NCBI GenBank assembly: GCA_963920575.1
Contig: OY986971.1
Span: forward strand, 1,364,001 to 1,428,000
Length of the DNA stretch: 64,000 nt
Source of the DNA: Narthecium ossifragum
Lineage: Eukaryota; Streptophyta; Magnoliopsida; Dioscoreales; Nartheciaceae
Direction: 5' to 3'
This document shows, piece after piece, positions 44,868 to 54,585 of the stretch (positions are counted from its first letter, which is position 1; each line of letters begins with the position of its first letter). A program made the position numbers and the translations under genes. The notes under the pieces are model-generated. The model saw only the letters and a program-made list of their open reading frames with translations, was not told where the DNA came from and ran no database searches.

Positions 44868-47577
44868 CTAATTCCTCACGGCAGCTATTAGTTGTTGCAT
44901 GCAATTGGCATATTGCACTGCAGTGTGTTGAGAAGTATAATAGTCTTGTAGGCCATAGTCAGCGAAATTTGATTCGATGTGAAGAAAATGCCCAGGCAAT
45001 GATTTCTTAGATACGGTATCTTGCCAGATTTCAACAAATTCTTCCATGATTTGCCTCGATTTCTCTATTGAGGACATAGGAAGGTATTCAACCTGTAAAA
45101 GAAAAAAGAAGAGGTTATACAGGTTCTGACATCATATATTGTACACTGAACAATTCAAACACGCATGGAAGAAGTTCGTTCATAGGATCTCCGCTGCTTA
45201 GTCTGCAAGAAGGGAGCAAGTGAATATACTCAACCTCAAAGAGTTCACATTGGCTTGAATAAGGGGACAACATCAAATTAACCTCCCATGCCTTGATCAA
45301 ATCTTTTAACAGCCCCCAACTCTATCAGCAATTCAAACTCTTAGTCCCAATCAGACCGGGAAAAGGATCTCTATTGTATTTACCATTCCACAAATGGAGG
45401 ACTGCACCTCTCACCGTATAGTTTCAACTAGCTTAAACTTTTTCTTACGCTACCTCAAAGATACAGACTAACACTCATCACAGAGGCATATCTGAAAATT
45501 AAGTTTAGCTAAAATTATGGGTAGTAAAAAGCGAAGTTTTGATCATCAATACCAAGTCCATATTGCTTGAAAGCCAATAAACATCATTAGACAAACTTGA
45601 TATTGGTAGCTTATTCTAGGCTGCCAGAAATAATGACCAGGTATTATCAATCCAATATCAGCATGCACAAAGCTTCACTTAAACCTGCTCAGAAATTCAC
45701 ACTTTACCACTATCTTCTGCTAGCATCTTTTACCATCTAAGATCTATTTCACCGCATGTCCAAAATTCAATATCCACAAAAAACATTGTGCAGATGCGTA
45801 GACACAAGTTATAAATCTGGTAAATTTCAGCATATCCTATTACAGACACCCAACTAGTCTATGAGAAACAAATCAGTTAATTAAACTCCCTGAAAATCTA
45901 GAATAAGGAAAACATGGCGATTTGATCATTGAATTTCTTGCTCAATTGGAGTACCAAAAGGACACAGATGTCGAGTGCACACAACTAAAAAACTGAACTT
46001 TTGCCTACCTCTATCATAATCCCCCTTAATGTATCAGCAAGAGAAGTAACACATTTTCCCAACCTCAAGCGGAAGTCACCAAGTTGATATTGAACTCCCT
46101 GCAAAAACGAAGTTCATGGACCTTTCAGAATGTGTTGTTTGTCTATGTGTTAACTAAACAAGGATTTGTCACAAGCTTGAGTAGCTTAGAGGCTGATGAA
46201 GCAAAAAGGCGAAAAAGACACCACAAGAGAGCAAATGAGTAACATTCTACATCTGGAAAGGCCGAAAGGGGTGTTCTCCACTAGAATTAAGGAAGAAGGA
46301 AACATTTACACCACAAGAAGAACAAAAGACTCACATAGTTGATTTATTCTTTCTTTTTGCAACGGAGATCTATATCAGCATCTAATGGAAACTCATGATG
46401 CACAAATCATTCTAATAAACATAAGCCTTTTGTTTTCTTGCTATTCCGGACTCTTTGGTTAGTGAAAGTTCATCCCATAGTATGTATGTAACAAGTAGAG
46501 TTTCAGAGTCACGCATGAGAATACTGCTTAAGATACCAGACATATCTATTTTCCGATTCTTTGTATCCAAACTGAGAAAAATGTTAGACTGTTTTATTCG
46601 ACCATGCTTAAATAATTGAGAAATTGTCAGATGATAAACAAAAGTGAACATTTTAATGTGCGAGCAAACTAGCAATCAAATGCAACAAGAATGAAAGAAA
46701 TACTAGTATGCGAATGAATAAGTTACTGAAAAATACTATTGCGATTGGAAAACCCCATAGCTTAATAGCTCCGGGAAATTAGCTGCAATAAAGCAATTTG
46801 TGACCGGAAATAGAATCATCTGTCCTTATACCAGAGTTCCCTCAGCTTGTCAGAGTATCACAACATTTAAAGTAATAAAAGCAAGATTTTTGACACAATA
46901 TCACAACTTTTAAAGTAATAAGTTTCACAAGTCCAACTACCAGAGGATGAAAAACGAGACGACTCATCTATGATTCCAATGATCTAAATCGTTCACAAAA
47001 GCAAAGCTCTTCCAGCCTCTAAGCCGTCCAAAGCTCAAAAACAATCTGAGACAATGGTGGCAACCCATCTACTAAATTCAAGCACTCTTCAAATAGAATG
47101 TAATTTGAAAAATAATAAGCTTTTAGAAAGGCAAATAATCATCGAGATCGAGGGTGAAACCTCGAAGCTAAGGACGACGCGAGCCTTGTACGACTGGAGC
47201 TTATCCATAAGGTTCTGCATAGGGGCATCAGCCTGCAACAGGACCCGGTGCTCGCGGAGGAGAAAGAAGTACCTATCAGGCTGATCGTGGAGCTGCAACC
47301 CCAAGAAGTCCCTCGGGACGTCCGGCCGGACCTGCCCGTCGCTGCCAGGGAAGATCGGGCGGTAGAAAGTGATGGAGGAGCGCCACCGCCCGCCACGGGC
47401 GGCCCCGAGCGACTCCGCGCAGACGCACGCCTCCCCTATGATCTGGCTGCTCACCGTCGTCCCGGGGTTCGGCTGCCAGTGGAGGAGCCTGCGGGATTAT
47501 AGATACATAGAGCATTATTAGTCCCATAGCAGAGGAGGGCGGCAGGAGGAGGGCGGCGTTTACCATTTCACGGGCAT
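44868..47577 (-). CDS. MED20: Mediator complex subunit 20
   Basis: Four exons on the minus strand: 47577-47564, 47488-47161, 46098-46009 and 45092-44868, with correct GT-AG sites and unbroken frame, give 218 residues, the usual plant MED20 length. The protein starts MPVKWLLHWQPNPG, then GRWRSSITFYRPI, FLGLQLHDQPDRYFFLLREH, KLQSYKARVVLSFEG and VQYQLGDFRLRLGK. The last exon reads VEYLPMSSIEKSRQIMEEF and SSQHTAVQYA-like TSQHTAVQYANCMQQ. MED20 belongs to the Mediator head and links transcription factors to RNA polymerase II in the nucleus. The first exon holds only 14 coding bases. Exon 2 is GC-rich, the rest AT-rich. Confidence 0.95.
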
Positions 47578-47771
47578 CGCCGCCGCCGAGAGGAGGTTGG
47601 GGTTTTCGGGGTTTGATCTGAGTGAGAGAAGAGAACATAGGGAGGAGACGATCCGATATGTGCATTTAACGAATCGGATCTTGTTCAGATCCATACTTCC
47701 GATCCGTTTGTTTTCTGTTGGGTTGTTTTTGCAATGGATTTTTGCATTCCGGTACCATGTATTTTTTCAGA

Positions 47772-47880
47772 AGGGTGCGGCTATCTACACCACCATTTGG
47801 ACTCAACACACCACAGTTCTGAGTTTTTTTCATTTTTTTTTTAAAAAAATTAAAAAATTAAAAAAACCCTAACCTACCCC
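47772..47880. repeat. Repeat end, family shared with 63660-63790
   Basis: AGGGTGCGGCTATCTACACC, then CAACACACCAC, a T/A homopolymer stretch and CCCTAACCTACC. The reverse complement of 63660-63787 has the same order (AGGGTGCAGCTATCCGCACC, CAACACACCAC, T/A runs, CCCTAAACTACC). The copy runs into the sequence gap. Confidence 0.75.
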
Positions 47881-48080
47881 NNNNNNNNNNNNNNNNNNNN
47901 NNNNNNNNNNNNNNNNNNNNNNNNNNNNNNNNNNNNNNNNNNNNNNNNNNNNNNNNNNNNNNNNNNNNNNNNNNNNNNNNNNNNNNNNNNNNNNNNNNNN
48001 NNNNNNNNNNNNNNNNNNNNNNNNNNNNNNNNNNNNNNNNNNNNNNNNNNNNNNNNNNNNNNNNNNNNNNNNNNNNNNNN
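47881..48080. other. Assembly gap (200 N)
   Basis: Exactly 200 unknown bases, most likely a placeholder of fixed length. Any open frame crossing it is meaningless. Confidence 0.98.
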
Positions 48081-48390
48081 CTAGGGCGAAGGAGCCGATG
48101 CTGAAGGGAGCAGTCGATGGCCACGGAGGCGGCGTTTGCAGGCGACGAGAGAGAGGCAGATGACGGGAGAGAGGTGGGAAACGGGTGCAAAACCCTGGAA
48201 ACGGGTGTAAAACTGCTCACGTGCGCACATGTGCGCACACGTGCGCACACGTGAGCGGTTTTTCGTGAAATAATAGTAACGGAGTCAAGGGTCAGAACTA
48301 AATTTCACTTGATTTATAATTTGGTGGTATCAAATTGAAAATCCCAAACCTGGTGGTACCAAAGTGTATTCCTAGAAAAATATATGATAT
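48081..48390. mobile_element. Possible MULE half element beside the gap
   Basis: GC-rich sequence (48081-48200) followed by a run of CACGTG-like words (GCTCACGTGCGCACATGTGC ... CACACGTGAGC, 48215-48256) and then ATTTGGTGGTATCAAATTG and GGTGGTACCAAAG text. A GC-rich core, CACGTG palindromes and an AT-rich end are how the MULEs at 17902 and 36430 are arranged. The other end would be in or before the gap. Confidence 0.35.
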
Positions 48391-49134
48391 CGGAATGCAA
48401 AAATCCCTTTTTGCAAATAACCCCTCTTAGGTCTTAACGGGCTATCTTTGAAAATGTATATAGACCAAATGTTGCTTGGAATACTAGTTTTAACCTCTGT
48501 GGAAATTAAAATTAAAAAAGTCTACTTTTTTACTGAATTCATAACACACTAAAGACCCTTACCAACTTTCCTTATCTAAGATTAGTATCACTAACATCTT
48601 TTTAGATTTCATGATCTCTACTCAAAGAGAGTAATCTAAGTAGATTTCCTCCAACTTCACCTTTCTCTCAAGCTCCCACATTTTAGGCATGGCATTCAAT
48701 TCACACAGCTCCACTCCCTTCAAGCATTGAACTTTTGTCATCCTTCATGACTTCTGACCTTTTGTCTGCACACCCATGTCTTCTTACCTCCATATGGAAG
48801 TAACCAGGATTCTTAAACTCTTGAGAGGAAGATATCTGAGACTAAGTATCATCTCTTGCCCAAAACCAATTTGTTCTACTGTCTGACTCAAAAGCTAGAT
48901 TTGCCAAATTATGTGTACCATTCTCATAAAATTTTCCATGCTTTTTTCTCACATTGGTGGCCTGCCGATCTAAGGTTTTCCATGGCTTTTATCCAATCTT
49001 AGTGCATTTCTATACATGAGTGATGTATTTGTCAAGAGATGAGAGCTGGGATGGTGGCTAACATATATCAGAGGCAACCACCTGACAAATAATAGAGTGA
49101 GAGCAAAAGGGTTGATGTGTAAGGATAGAAGAAG
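48391..49134. other. Upstream region of the MYB gene
   Basis: About 0.7 kb of AT-rich DNA before the MYB start. No clear TATA box could be chosen. Confidence 0.5.
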
Positions 49135-49995
49135 ATGAGGACTCCTTGCTGCTCCAAAGATGGCCTTAACAAAGGCGCATGGACTCGCGAAGAAGATGAG
49201 ATCTTAGCGGCCTATGTCGAAGCTCATGGCCCCGGGAGGTGGTCTCTTGTTCCTAAGGAAGCTGGTAATGTCTGCTAAATGAGTTGGATTTCTTCTTGTG
49301 TATCTGATGATATGAAGTAATTCAGAATTCTGCAATTAGTTCAGGATTGAGACGATGCGGGAAGAGCTGCCGGCTTAGGTGGCTGAATTATCTCCGGCCG
49401 GGCATCAAGAGAGGGGACATAACACATGAAGAAGAGGACCTCATTGTCAGACTTCACAAGCTCTTGGGAAACAAGTACATGTAGCATCAACTATCTCTCT
49501 CTTGTAGCACATTGTTATTATGTGTTTGGTTTGATTGGTGTTGATTGTTGTCAATGCTGCAATAGGTGGTCTTTGATAGCAGGCCGGCTACCGGGACGAA
49601 CTGATAACGAAATCAAGAACTACTGGAACACAAATCTGAAGAAGAAGGTGCAGCAAATCACTGACTTCCAGCAGCCGCAGCAGCGACTGTCAGAATACGA
49701 AAACCGGAGCCAGTCTGAAATTTTGGAAAACTCAAGGGCCGCCGGAGAATGTGTTGTTCGAACAAAGGTGGCGAAGGACACTAGAATACTGACTGATCCA
49801 CTAGCTGAAGGAGAGGTTGAATTCAAGGACAGTATGACAGGAGAAGATAGTACTGGAACTGATCTTGATGTGTTGCCATATTTAGACAACCATCTAATGT
49901 TGAATGAAGGAATGCAAGAAGATTGGATGGCAAGTAGAACAGAGCAGCCATGCTTCTCTTGGGAGAATGGTTTCCTAGGTTGGTTCATGGATTGA
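49135..49995 (+). CDS. R2R3-MYB transcription factor, bHLH-interacting type
   Basis: Exons 49135-49264, 49345-49474 (130 bp, the standard R2R3 middle exon) and 49566-49995 give 229 residues. R2 has Trp16, Trp36 and Trp56; R3 has Ile69 in place of the first Trp, then Trp88 and Trp107, as usual for plants. Signature strings are [20 protein letters not shown] and [17 protein letters not shown]. Residues 75-94 fit the bHLH-binding motif D-L-x2-R-x3-L-x6-L-x3-R exactly. Such MYBs join bHLH and WD40 partners to control flavonoid, tannin or epidermal genes; which of these applies cannot be told from the sequence. The C-terminus is acidic and ends [12 protein letters not shown]. The start [16 protein letters not shown] is the typical MYB N-terminus, which supports the chosen ATG. 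Confidence 0.94.
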
Positions 49996-50597
49996 AAAGA
50001 GCATTTGCTTTCTGAGTTTTAGAAATTAGATACACAGTTCATGAATTCAGCAAATGTATTATAAATAGAGCTGAATTCACTTTGTTCTCCTATTAGACTG
50101 TACTCTTTAAGGTTATCAGTAATGAATTACTTCACTGGAGTGTTCTCACAACAATCTTTGTTCAAAAATTTTCGGTCTAATATGAAGAACACCAAGTTGA
50201 GAATGCTCCACAAAAAGAAAGAAGAAACTTCTTCTGATTCTTGTTGCATGATGTAACTCTTTTGAGAATTGATACTGAATCCTGATGTAAGAACCTTTGA
50301 CTAGGAAATTATGTGTGGAGAGATTTGCCTCACTGATAATGTTAGTTCAGGATTAGGAAATGTCATACGATAGAGATCTAGTTCCTGTGATACTAACTTT
50401 ATTGGTAAATGCTACAAAAAGGAACCCAACACTAAACGATGAATCAGAACCAAGTGGCATTCTAAGAACACTTGATGAACCATTCTATCGCTACCAGTTA
50501 AGAAGAGTGTAAGCTACAAGATGGCACAGGGCTTTTGAAGAACTGATGAGATGTCAAGAAAGTATAAAATCAAAAATTCTCTCGATGACGAATGTAT
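49996..50597. other. MYB 3' region
   Basis: Probable MYB 3' UTR and spacer up to the tRNA gene. Nothing else recognised. Confidence 0.5.
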
Positions 50598-50615
50598 AAA
50601 AAAAAGAGAAAAAAA
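50598..50615 (-). terminator. RNA polymerase III terminator of tRNA-Ile
   Basis: On the minus strand the tRNA 3' end is followed at once by TTTTTTT, CTC and a second run of T, a normal Pol III stop signal. Confidence 0.85.
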
Positions 50616-50689
50616 TGGCCCATGCAGGTCTCGAACCTGCGACCTTCGCGTTATTAGCACGACGCTCTAACCAGCTGAGCTAATAGGCC
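50616..50689 (-). tRNA. tRNA-Ile (anticodon AAU)
   Basis: The minus strand folds as a complete 74-base tRNA. The acceptor stem GGCCTAT pairs with ATGGGCC, followed by the discriminator A. The D arm/A box is TAGCTCAGCTGG. The anticodon loop CTAATAA gives anticodon AAT (AAU; inosine-34 after editing), and the T arm/B box is GGTTCGAGACC. No intron. No CCA is encoded, as expected for a nuclear gene. Confidence 0.96.
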
Positions 50690-51362
50690 ACTTATGAACA
50701 ACAGGTTTAATTTTGTATATTCATTATATTTGGATGGATATATTTGACAAGTAGGAGTCACTTCAAAATTCAAAAGCTTATCAAAATTAGTTTATGTTGC
50801 CATGTTAACAATGTTCTTAAATAGATGTATATTATCATATTGGCATGAGGTCAACTTCGATTAGTAACCTAGCTAAACATGAGCCTATGACCTACTCATG
50901 TATCTATAAAAGAACACCTATTTAGGTATAGATCCTATTTATGTAAACATTCCAGTCAAAGCGACATCAATACCCTATTTCATATTATCACCGTCAAACG
51001 ACATATTTCGTGATTATTCAAGAGGAAGCAACCATAGTCACATATACGAGAGTATGTTATCAATATAGTTAAATATATGTAAAAGTACAAATAATATAGT
51101 GATATTATGGTAAAATTAGATTTTTTGAGTGGCATACATGTGAACATCTTTTTAATACTTTGCATTCCATGTAATGTGGGCTACCATGTAATGTGGGCTG
51201 ACTGATGAGACAAGGGGGGAAACCTTCCGGTCCAATCAAATCTAAGTCGACTGAATTTAGAATTCTTGATTGAATCGAACATGTTTGAAATTGATTAGCC
51301 GCTTAGTTGGTTCAGATCCTTTCTAATAAGCTATCAAAAAGTTCAGAATGTTGTAATTTCAT
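50690..51362. other. AT-rich spacer, nothing recognised
   Basis: No coding or RNA gene. The word CATGTAATGTGGGCT is repeated in tandem near 51170-51200. Confidence 0.5.
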
Positions 51363-51371
51363 TAAATTTTA

Positions 51372-52792
51372 GGGATTTTTACTTATTAGTCTTTGAAAAC
51401 TTCTTAAATATCAAACATACCACTTAATAGTTTGATATTACACATGTACCCCTCAAAACTTGACAAAAGGGTTAATCCACCCCTCGGATTGCTTGTCGGT
51501 GAATCAACAATGAATATTCTTAACGTTGTTACGACGGCAACTGAAAATACGTTATTACCCCTCATCTTTCACCGTAGATCAACCCTCATCTTCCATGAGA
51601 GCCGTTAGATCAAACCTTATCTTCCAATCTCCACCGTAGATCCGACCACGTCATTTAACTCACCATCGTCCTCTCTCATCACTGATAGCGACTTCATCAA
51701 CGTCCATTGCCGGTCATGACTTCGTCAGAGATCCCAACGGCGACTCGCTGGAATCTCGATGTTGTTTCTCCTCGCTGGACACCGCCCTGAGCTCGCCCCT
51801 TCCTCATCTCCCTTTCCGCGAACCAGATACCACCCTGAGCCGTTCCCCATAACCTTACATCCTATCTCGTCAGAAAACCAACATTCGAGCACTACTAACC
51901 TCCTATTATCCTATGAAAATATTCATCTCCTCCACCTGACGGACGTCAACTTCCTTACAAGCCGAGACCTACGTGATGACGGTGATCATGTTGAATCTTT
52001 ACACCGTCGGTCACAACTTTATCGGAGATGCAACGACGCATCGCTGCAACCTCAATGACGTTCCTCGTCGCCAGACACTGCCCCGAGCTATCCCCTCCCT
52101 CATCTCCCTTTTTGTGAGCCGGATAGTACCCTGAGCCGTTCCTCCCAAGTCCCAACCGTACTCTTACCTCGTCGGAAAACCAACGTGCAACATTGTCGCC
52201 AACGCCCCTGCCTGAAGCCTCTAAACCCCAACGTCCAGCTACGCCTCGCCATCTCTACTTCTCTTCCTCCCAACATTGCCAACCCCTCTTCCGAGTTCCC
52301 CTGCCTTCACGTTCCCTCAAACCCATCGCCACTACTCCTCCAGATTTGTCGTCGCCGGCGTCGGGATCACCGATCAGACCTCGGGATCGATTCCCGGGGT
52401 CCTCACGACTCTACCGGTGCCAGTCTCGACCTCCGGCGACCTTCTTCCACGGTAGATCCATCATCGACGTTTCTTAGCCATCCGATCAAGCATGCAGCTT
52501 GATCTTGCAGTCCGTTCAATCCTGGTCATGATCTAGCCGTCCGATTGCCCATATATTTGATCTAGTAGCTTAAATAGTTGAGTAATTTTACATGATGGGC
52601 ATGGGTATTCTAGTAAAATTGCGTGTTTTGCTCAGGTTATAACCATAATTAAGTTAGTTAGGCTGACCGCGGTTGACGGATGGACAGATTAACCATTTTA
52701 TCAAGTTTTGAGCGGAACATATGTAATCTCAAATTATTGAACGGTATCTTTGATATTTAAAAAATTTTCAGGGATTAATAAGAAAAAATCCC
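51372..52792. mobile_element. Mutator-like element, 1.4 kb, non-autonomous
   Basis: Flanked by a perfect 9-bp duplication TAAATTTTA (51363-51371 and 52793-52801). The ends are inverted repeats of about 115 bp: left GGGATTTTTACTTATTAGTC, right in reverse GGGATTTTTTCTTATTAATC, then AAATATCAAA, GATTACA and CTCAAAACTTGA in both. The GC-rich interior (51640-52500) looks like host-gene sequence but I cannot name the source. It has proline- and serine-rich readings with frames that break. No transposase. Confidence 0.88.
51745..52195. repeat. Internal ~300-bp tandem duplication in the MULE
   Basis: The text TGTTTCTCCTCGCTGGACACCG...CCTCATCTCCCTTT...CCCTGAGCCGTTCC...GTCGGAAAACCAAC (from about 51760) recurs from about 52062 with substitutions and small changes. 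It is a diverged tandem copy within the captured interior. Confidence 0.8.
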
Positions 52793-53082
52793 TAAATTTT
52801 AATATAACAAATTAAGCATGTGGCGTGATCTAATCTGATCCAATCAAATCTGACATAAAACTGTTGTAAGATTTGTCCAACCAAGAGAGAGATAGAGAAA
52901 CAAGATGAGAGATTAGAGAGAGAGAGAATGAGAGAGAAGCATTGAATTGTAGCATCTAGTGCTCATATCTAATAAATCTAGGACAAAATATCATAGCTTA
53001 TACACCTTACAAAGCCATAAATAAACATCACCCTAATCTAATCTCTATATAAGACTCCGTAACTAAATAATAAACTAATAGC

Positions 53083-53096
<14 letters not shown>

Positions 53097-53130
<34 letters not shown>
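53097..53130. repeat. (AG)n microsatellite in ELF4-like promoter/leader
   Basis: A 34-bp AG tract about 200 bp before the putative 5' UTR splice donor of the ELF4-like gene. Confidence 0.95.
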
Positions 53131-53133
<3 letters not shown>

Positions 53134-53323
53134 GAGTCTGGCGTGACTGTCAATTATATTCTCTCTCTCTAAGTTTCAGGGGCCCCCGGTTTCCGGAGGA
53201 TTCGATTACAACGGCGATACTTTTGATGCTCTATCTCTGTGTCTCTCTGTCGAGGATTTCGCTCGCATCCAATTCCCTCCTTCGTCTCCTTCTATCTCGG
53301 ATGAGATGATTTAGGTTTCTCAG

Positions 53324-54237
53324 GTAAGCGAATTGAAAAGCTTTAACAGAAGAGACCCATGAGTTTTCCCTTTGTTTTTCTTGTATTATTTTGCTTTTTT
53401 GATGGAAACAATGCTTGGGAATCTTTCTTTGATCTATTTCTGGAAATGGGTTCTTGTTTTTTTGGGAGTTCATCGAGAGGTTTGCATCAAAATCTGATCT
53501 TTTTTTGGGTTTTTTCCAATGTTATTTTCTTGAAAGGTGTTGTTCCTATTTCGTTCTTTTGATTTCTCTCTTTCCAAGATGAGATGAGGAACTCTTTTGC
53601 AGAGTTTTAGGGTACAAATTCTGTCCCCTTTTTAACTGTTCTTCATTAGTATCCAAAATCTATTTCTTGGTATATTGTTCTCTTTTTTATATCATAACTT
53701 TATATTCCTTTCTCCTTTTCCTCTCAGTTCTTTTCTCTCCCTTCCTTTTTGCAGCACTTTTCTTAGTTTTCCCTCTCTAATGTCTGAAGATTATGTTACA
53801 ATCTTACATTAAAGGTCTGATTTTTTTTTCATTGGGTTTCACTAAAATTTCAGTAGAGCAAATTCTTGGATCTGATTTCGTCTTTTTTCATAAGAATTCC
53901 CCAAGTTTGTCACCTGAATTCCTCTCTGAAAAGAGAGACATGGATGCCATGATCTCTTCTTCTTGGTTTTGGTGCTGGGTTCTGTTATATAATCTTTCCC
54001 CCCTCTTTTATGCTGAAATAGGATGATGGGCACCTTTCAATACTCCCTATTTTCCTCAAAGTTTGCACCTTTGTGATGTTTTTATAGGTGACTCACCTTG
54101 AATCAAGAGCTCCATTCCTTTTATTTTAATCAGTTTTGGTACATGGGCTGCATACTAAAGATCCATTTTGCGACATGGCTACTCTCTTAAGTTCCAATTT
54201 CCTCTTGAATTGCTTCAATTATTTGATTTGGTTTCAG
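53324..54237 (+). other. Probable intron in the ELF4-like 5' UTR
   Basis: A donor CAG|GTAAGC at 53324 and an acceptor TTGGTTTCAG ending at 54237 bracket a T-rich stretch without coding potential. The acceptor lies 24 bp before the ATG. A leader intron of this kind would place the transcription start near 53150-53250. Inferred from splice-like sites only. Confidence 0.55.
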
Positions 54238-54261
54238 GTTTGTGGAGGATCAGGCAAAGGG

Positions 54262-54585
54262 ATGATGGAAGGTGATACCCAAGTGGACAACAAGGTGCTC
54301 CAGAACTTCCAGAAGAGCTTTGTTCAGGTACAGAGCATCCTGGATCAGAACAGGCTGTTGATCAATGAGATCAACCAGAATCATGAGTCTCGGATCCCGG
54401 ACAATCTCAGCCGGAACGTCGACCTGATCCGGGAGCTCAACAACAACATCCGGCGGGTCGTAGATCTCTACGCCGACCTCTCCACCTCCTTCACGAAATC
54501 CATGGATGCCTCGTCGGAGGGGGACTCCGCTGGCACCCTGCGGTCCGACGGCAAGGCCGGACAGAAGAGAATTCGGAGTGGCTGA
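54262..54585 (+). CDS. ELF4-like protein (EARLY FLOWERING 4 family)
   Basis: A single coding exon of 107 residues from the first of two adjacent ATGs (MMEGDTQVDNKVLQNFQKSF). The conserved DUF1313 helix reads VQSILDQNRLLINEINQNHE, SRIPDNLSRNVDLIRELNNN, then IRRVVDLYADLSTSF. ELF4 proteins bind ELF3 and, with LUX, form the evening complex that represses clock and growth genes. ELF4-like (EFL) members share the helix; the start MEGD and the tail with Gly/Lys/Arg (GQKRIRSG) suit the EFL group rather than ELF4 itself, so I leave the symbol open. A shorter version would start at the second ATG. The intact frame and short length match the family. Confidence 0.93.
   Translation: MMEGDTQVDNKVLQNFQKSFVQVQSILDQNRLLINEINQNHESRIPDNLSRNVDLIRELNNNIRRVVDLYADLSTSFTKSMDASSEGDSAGTLRSDGKAGQKRIRSG

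Noticed and set aside
47858..48250. 130-codon minus-strand open frame across the gap
   Set aside because: Most of it is made of N and has no meaning.
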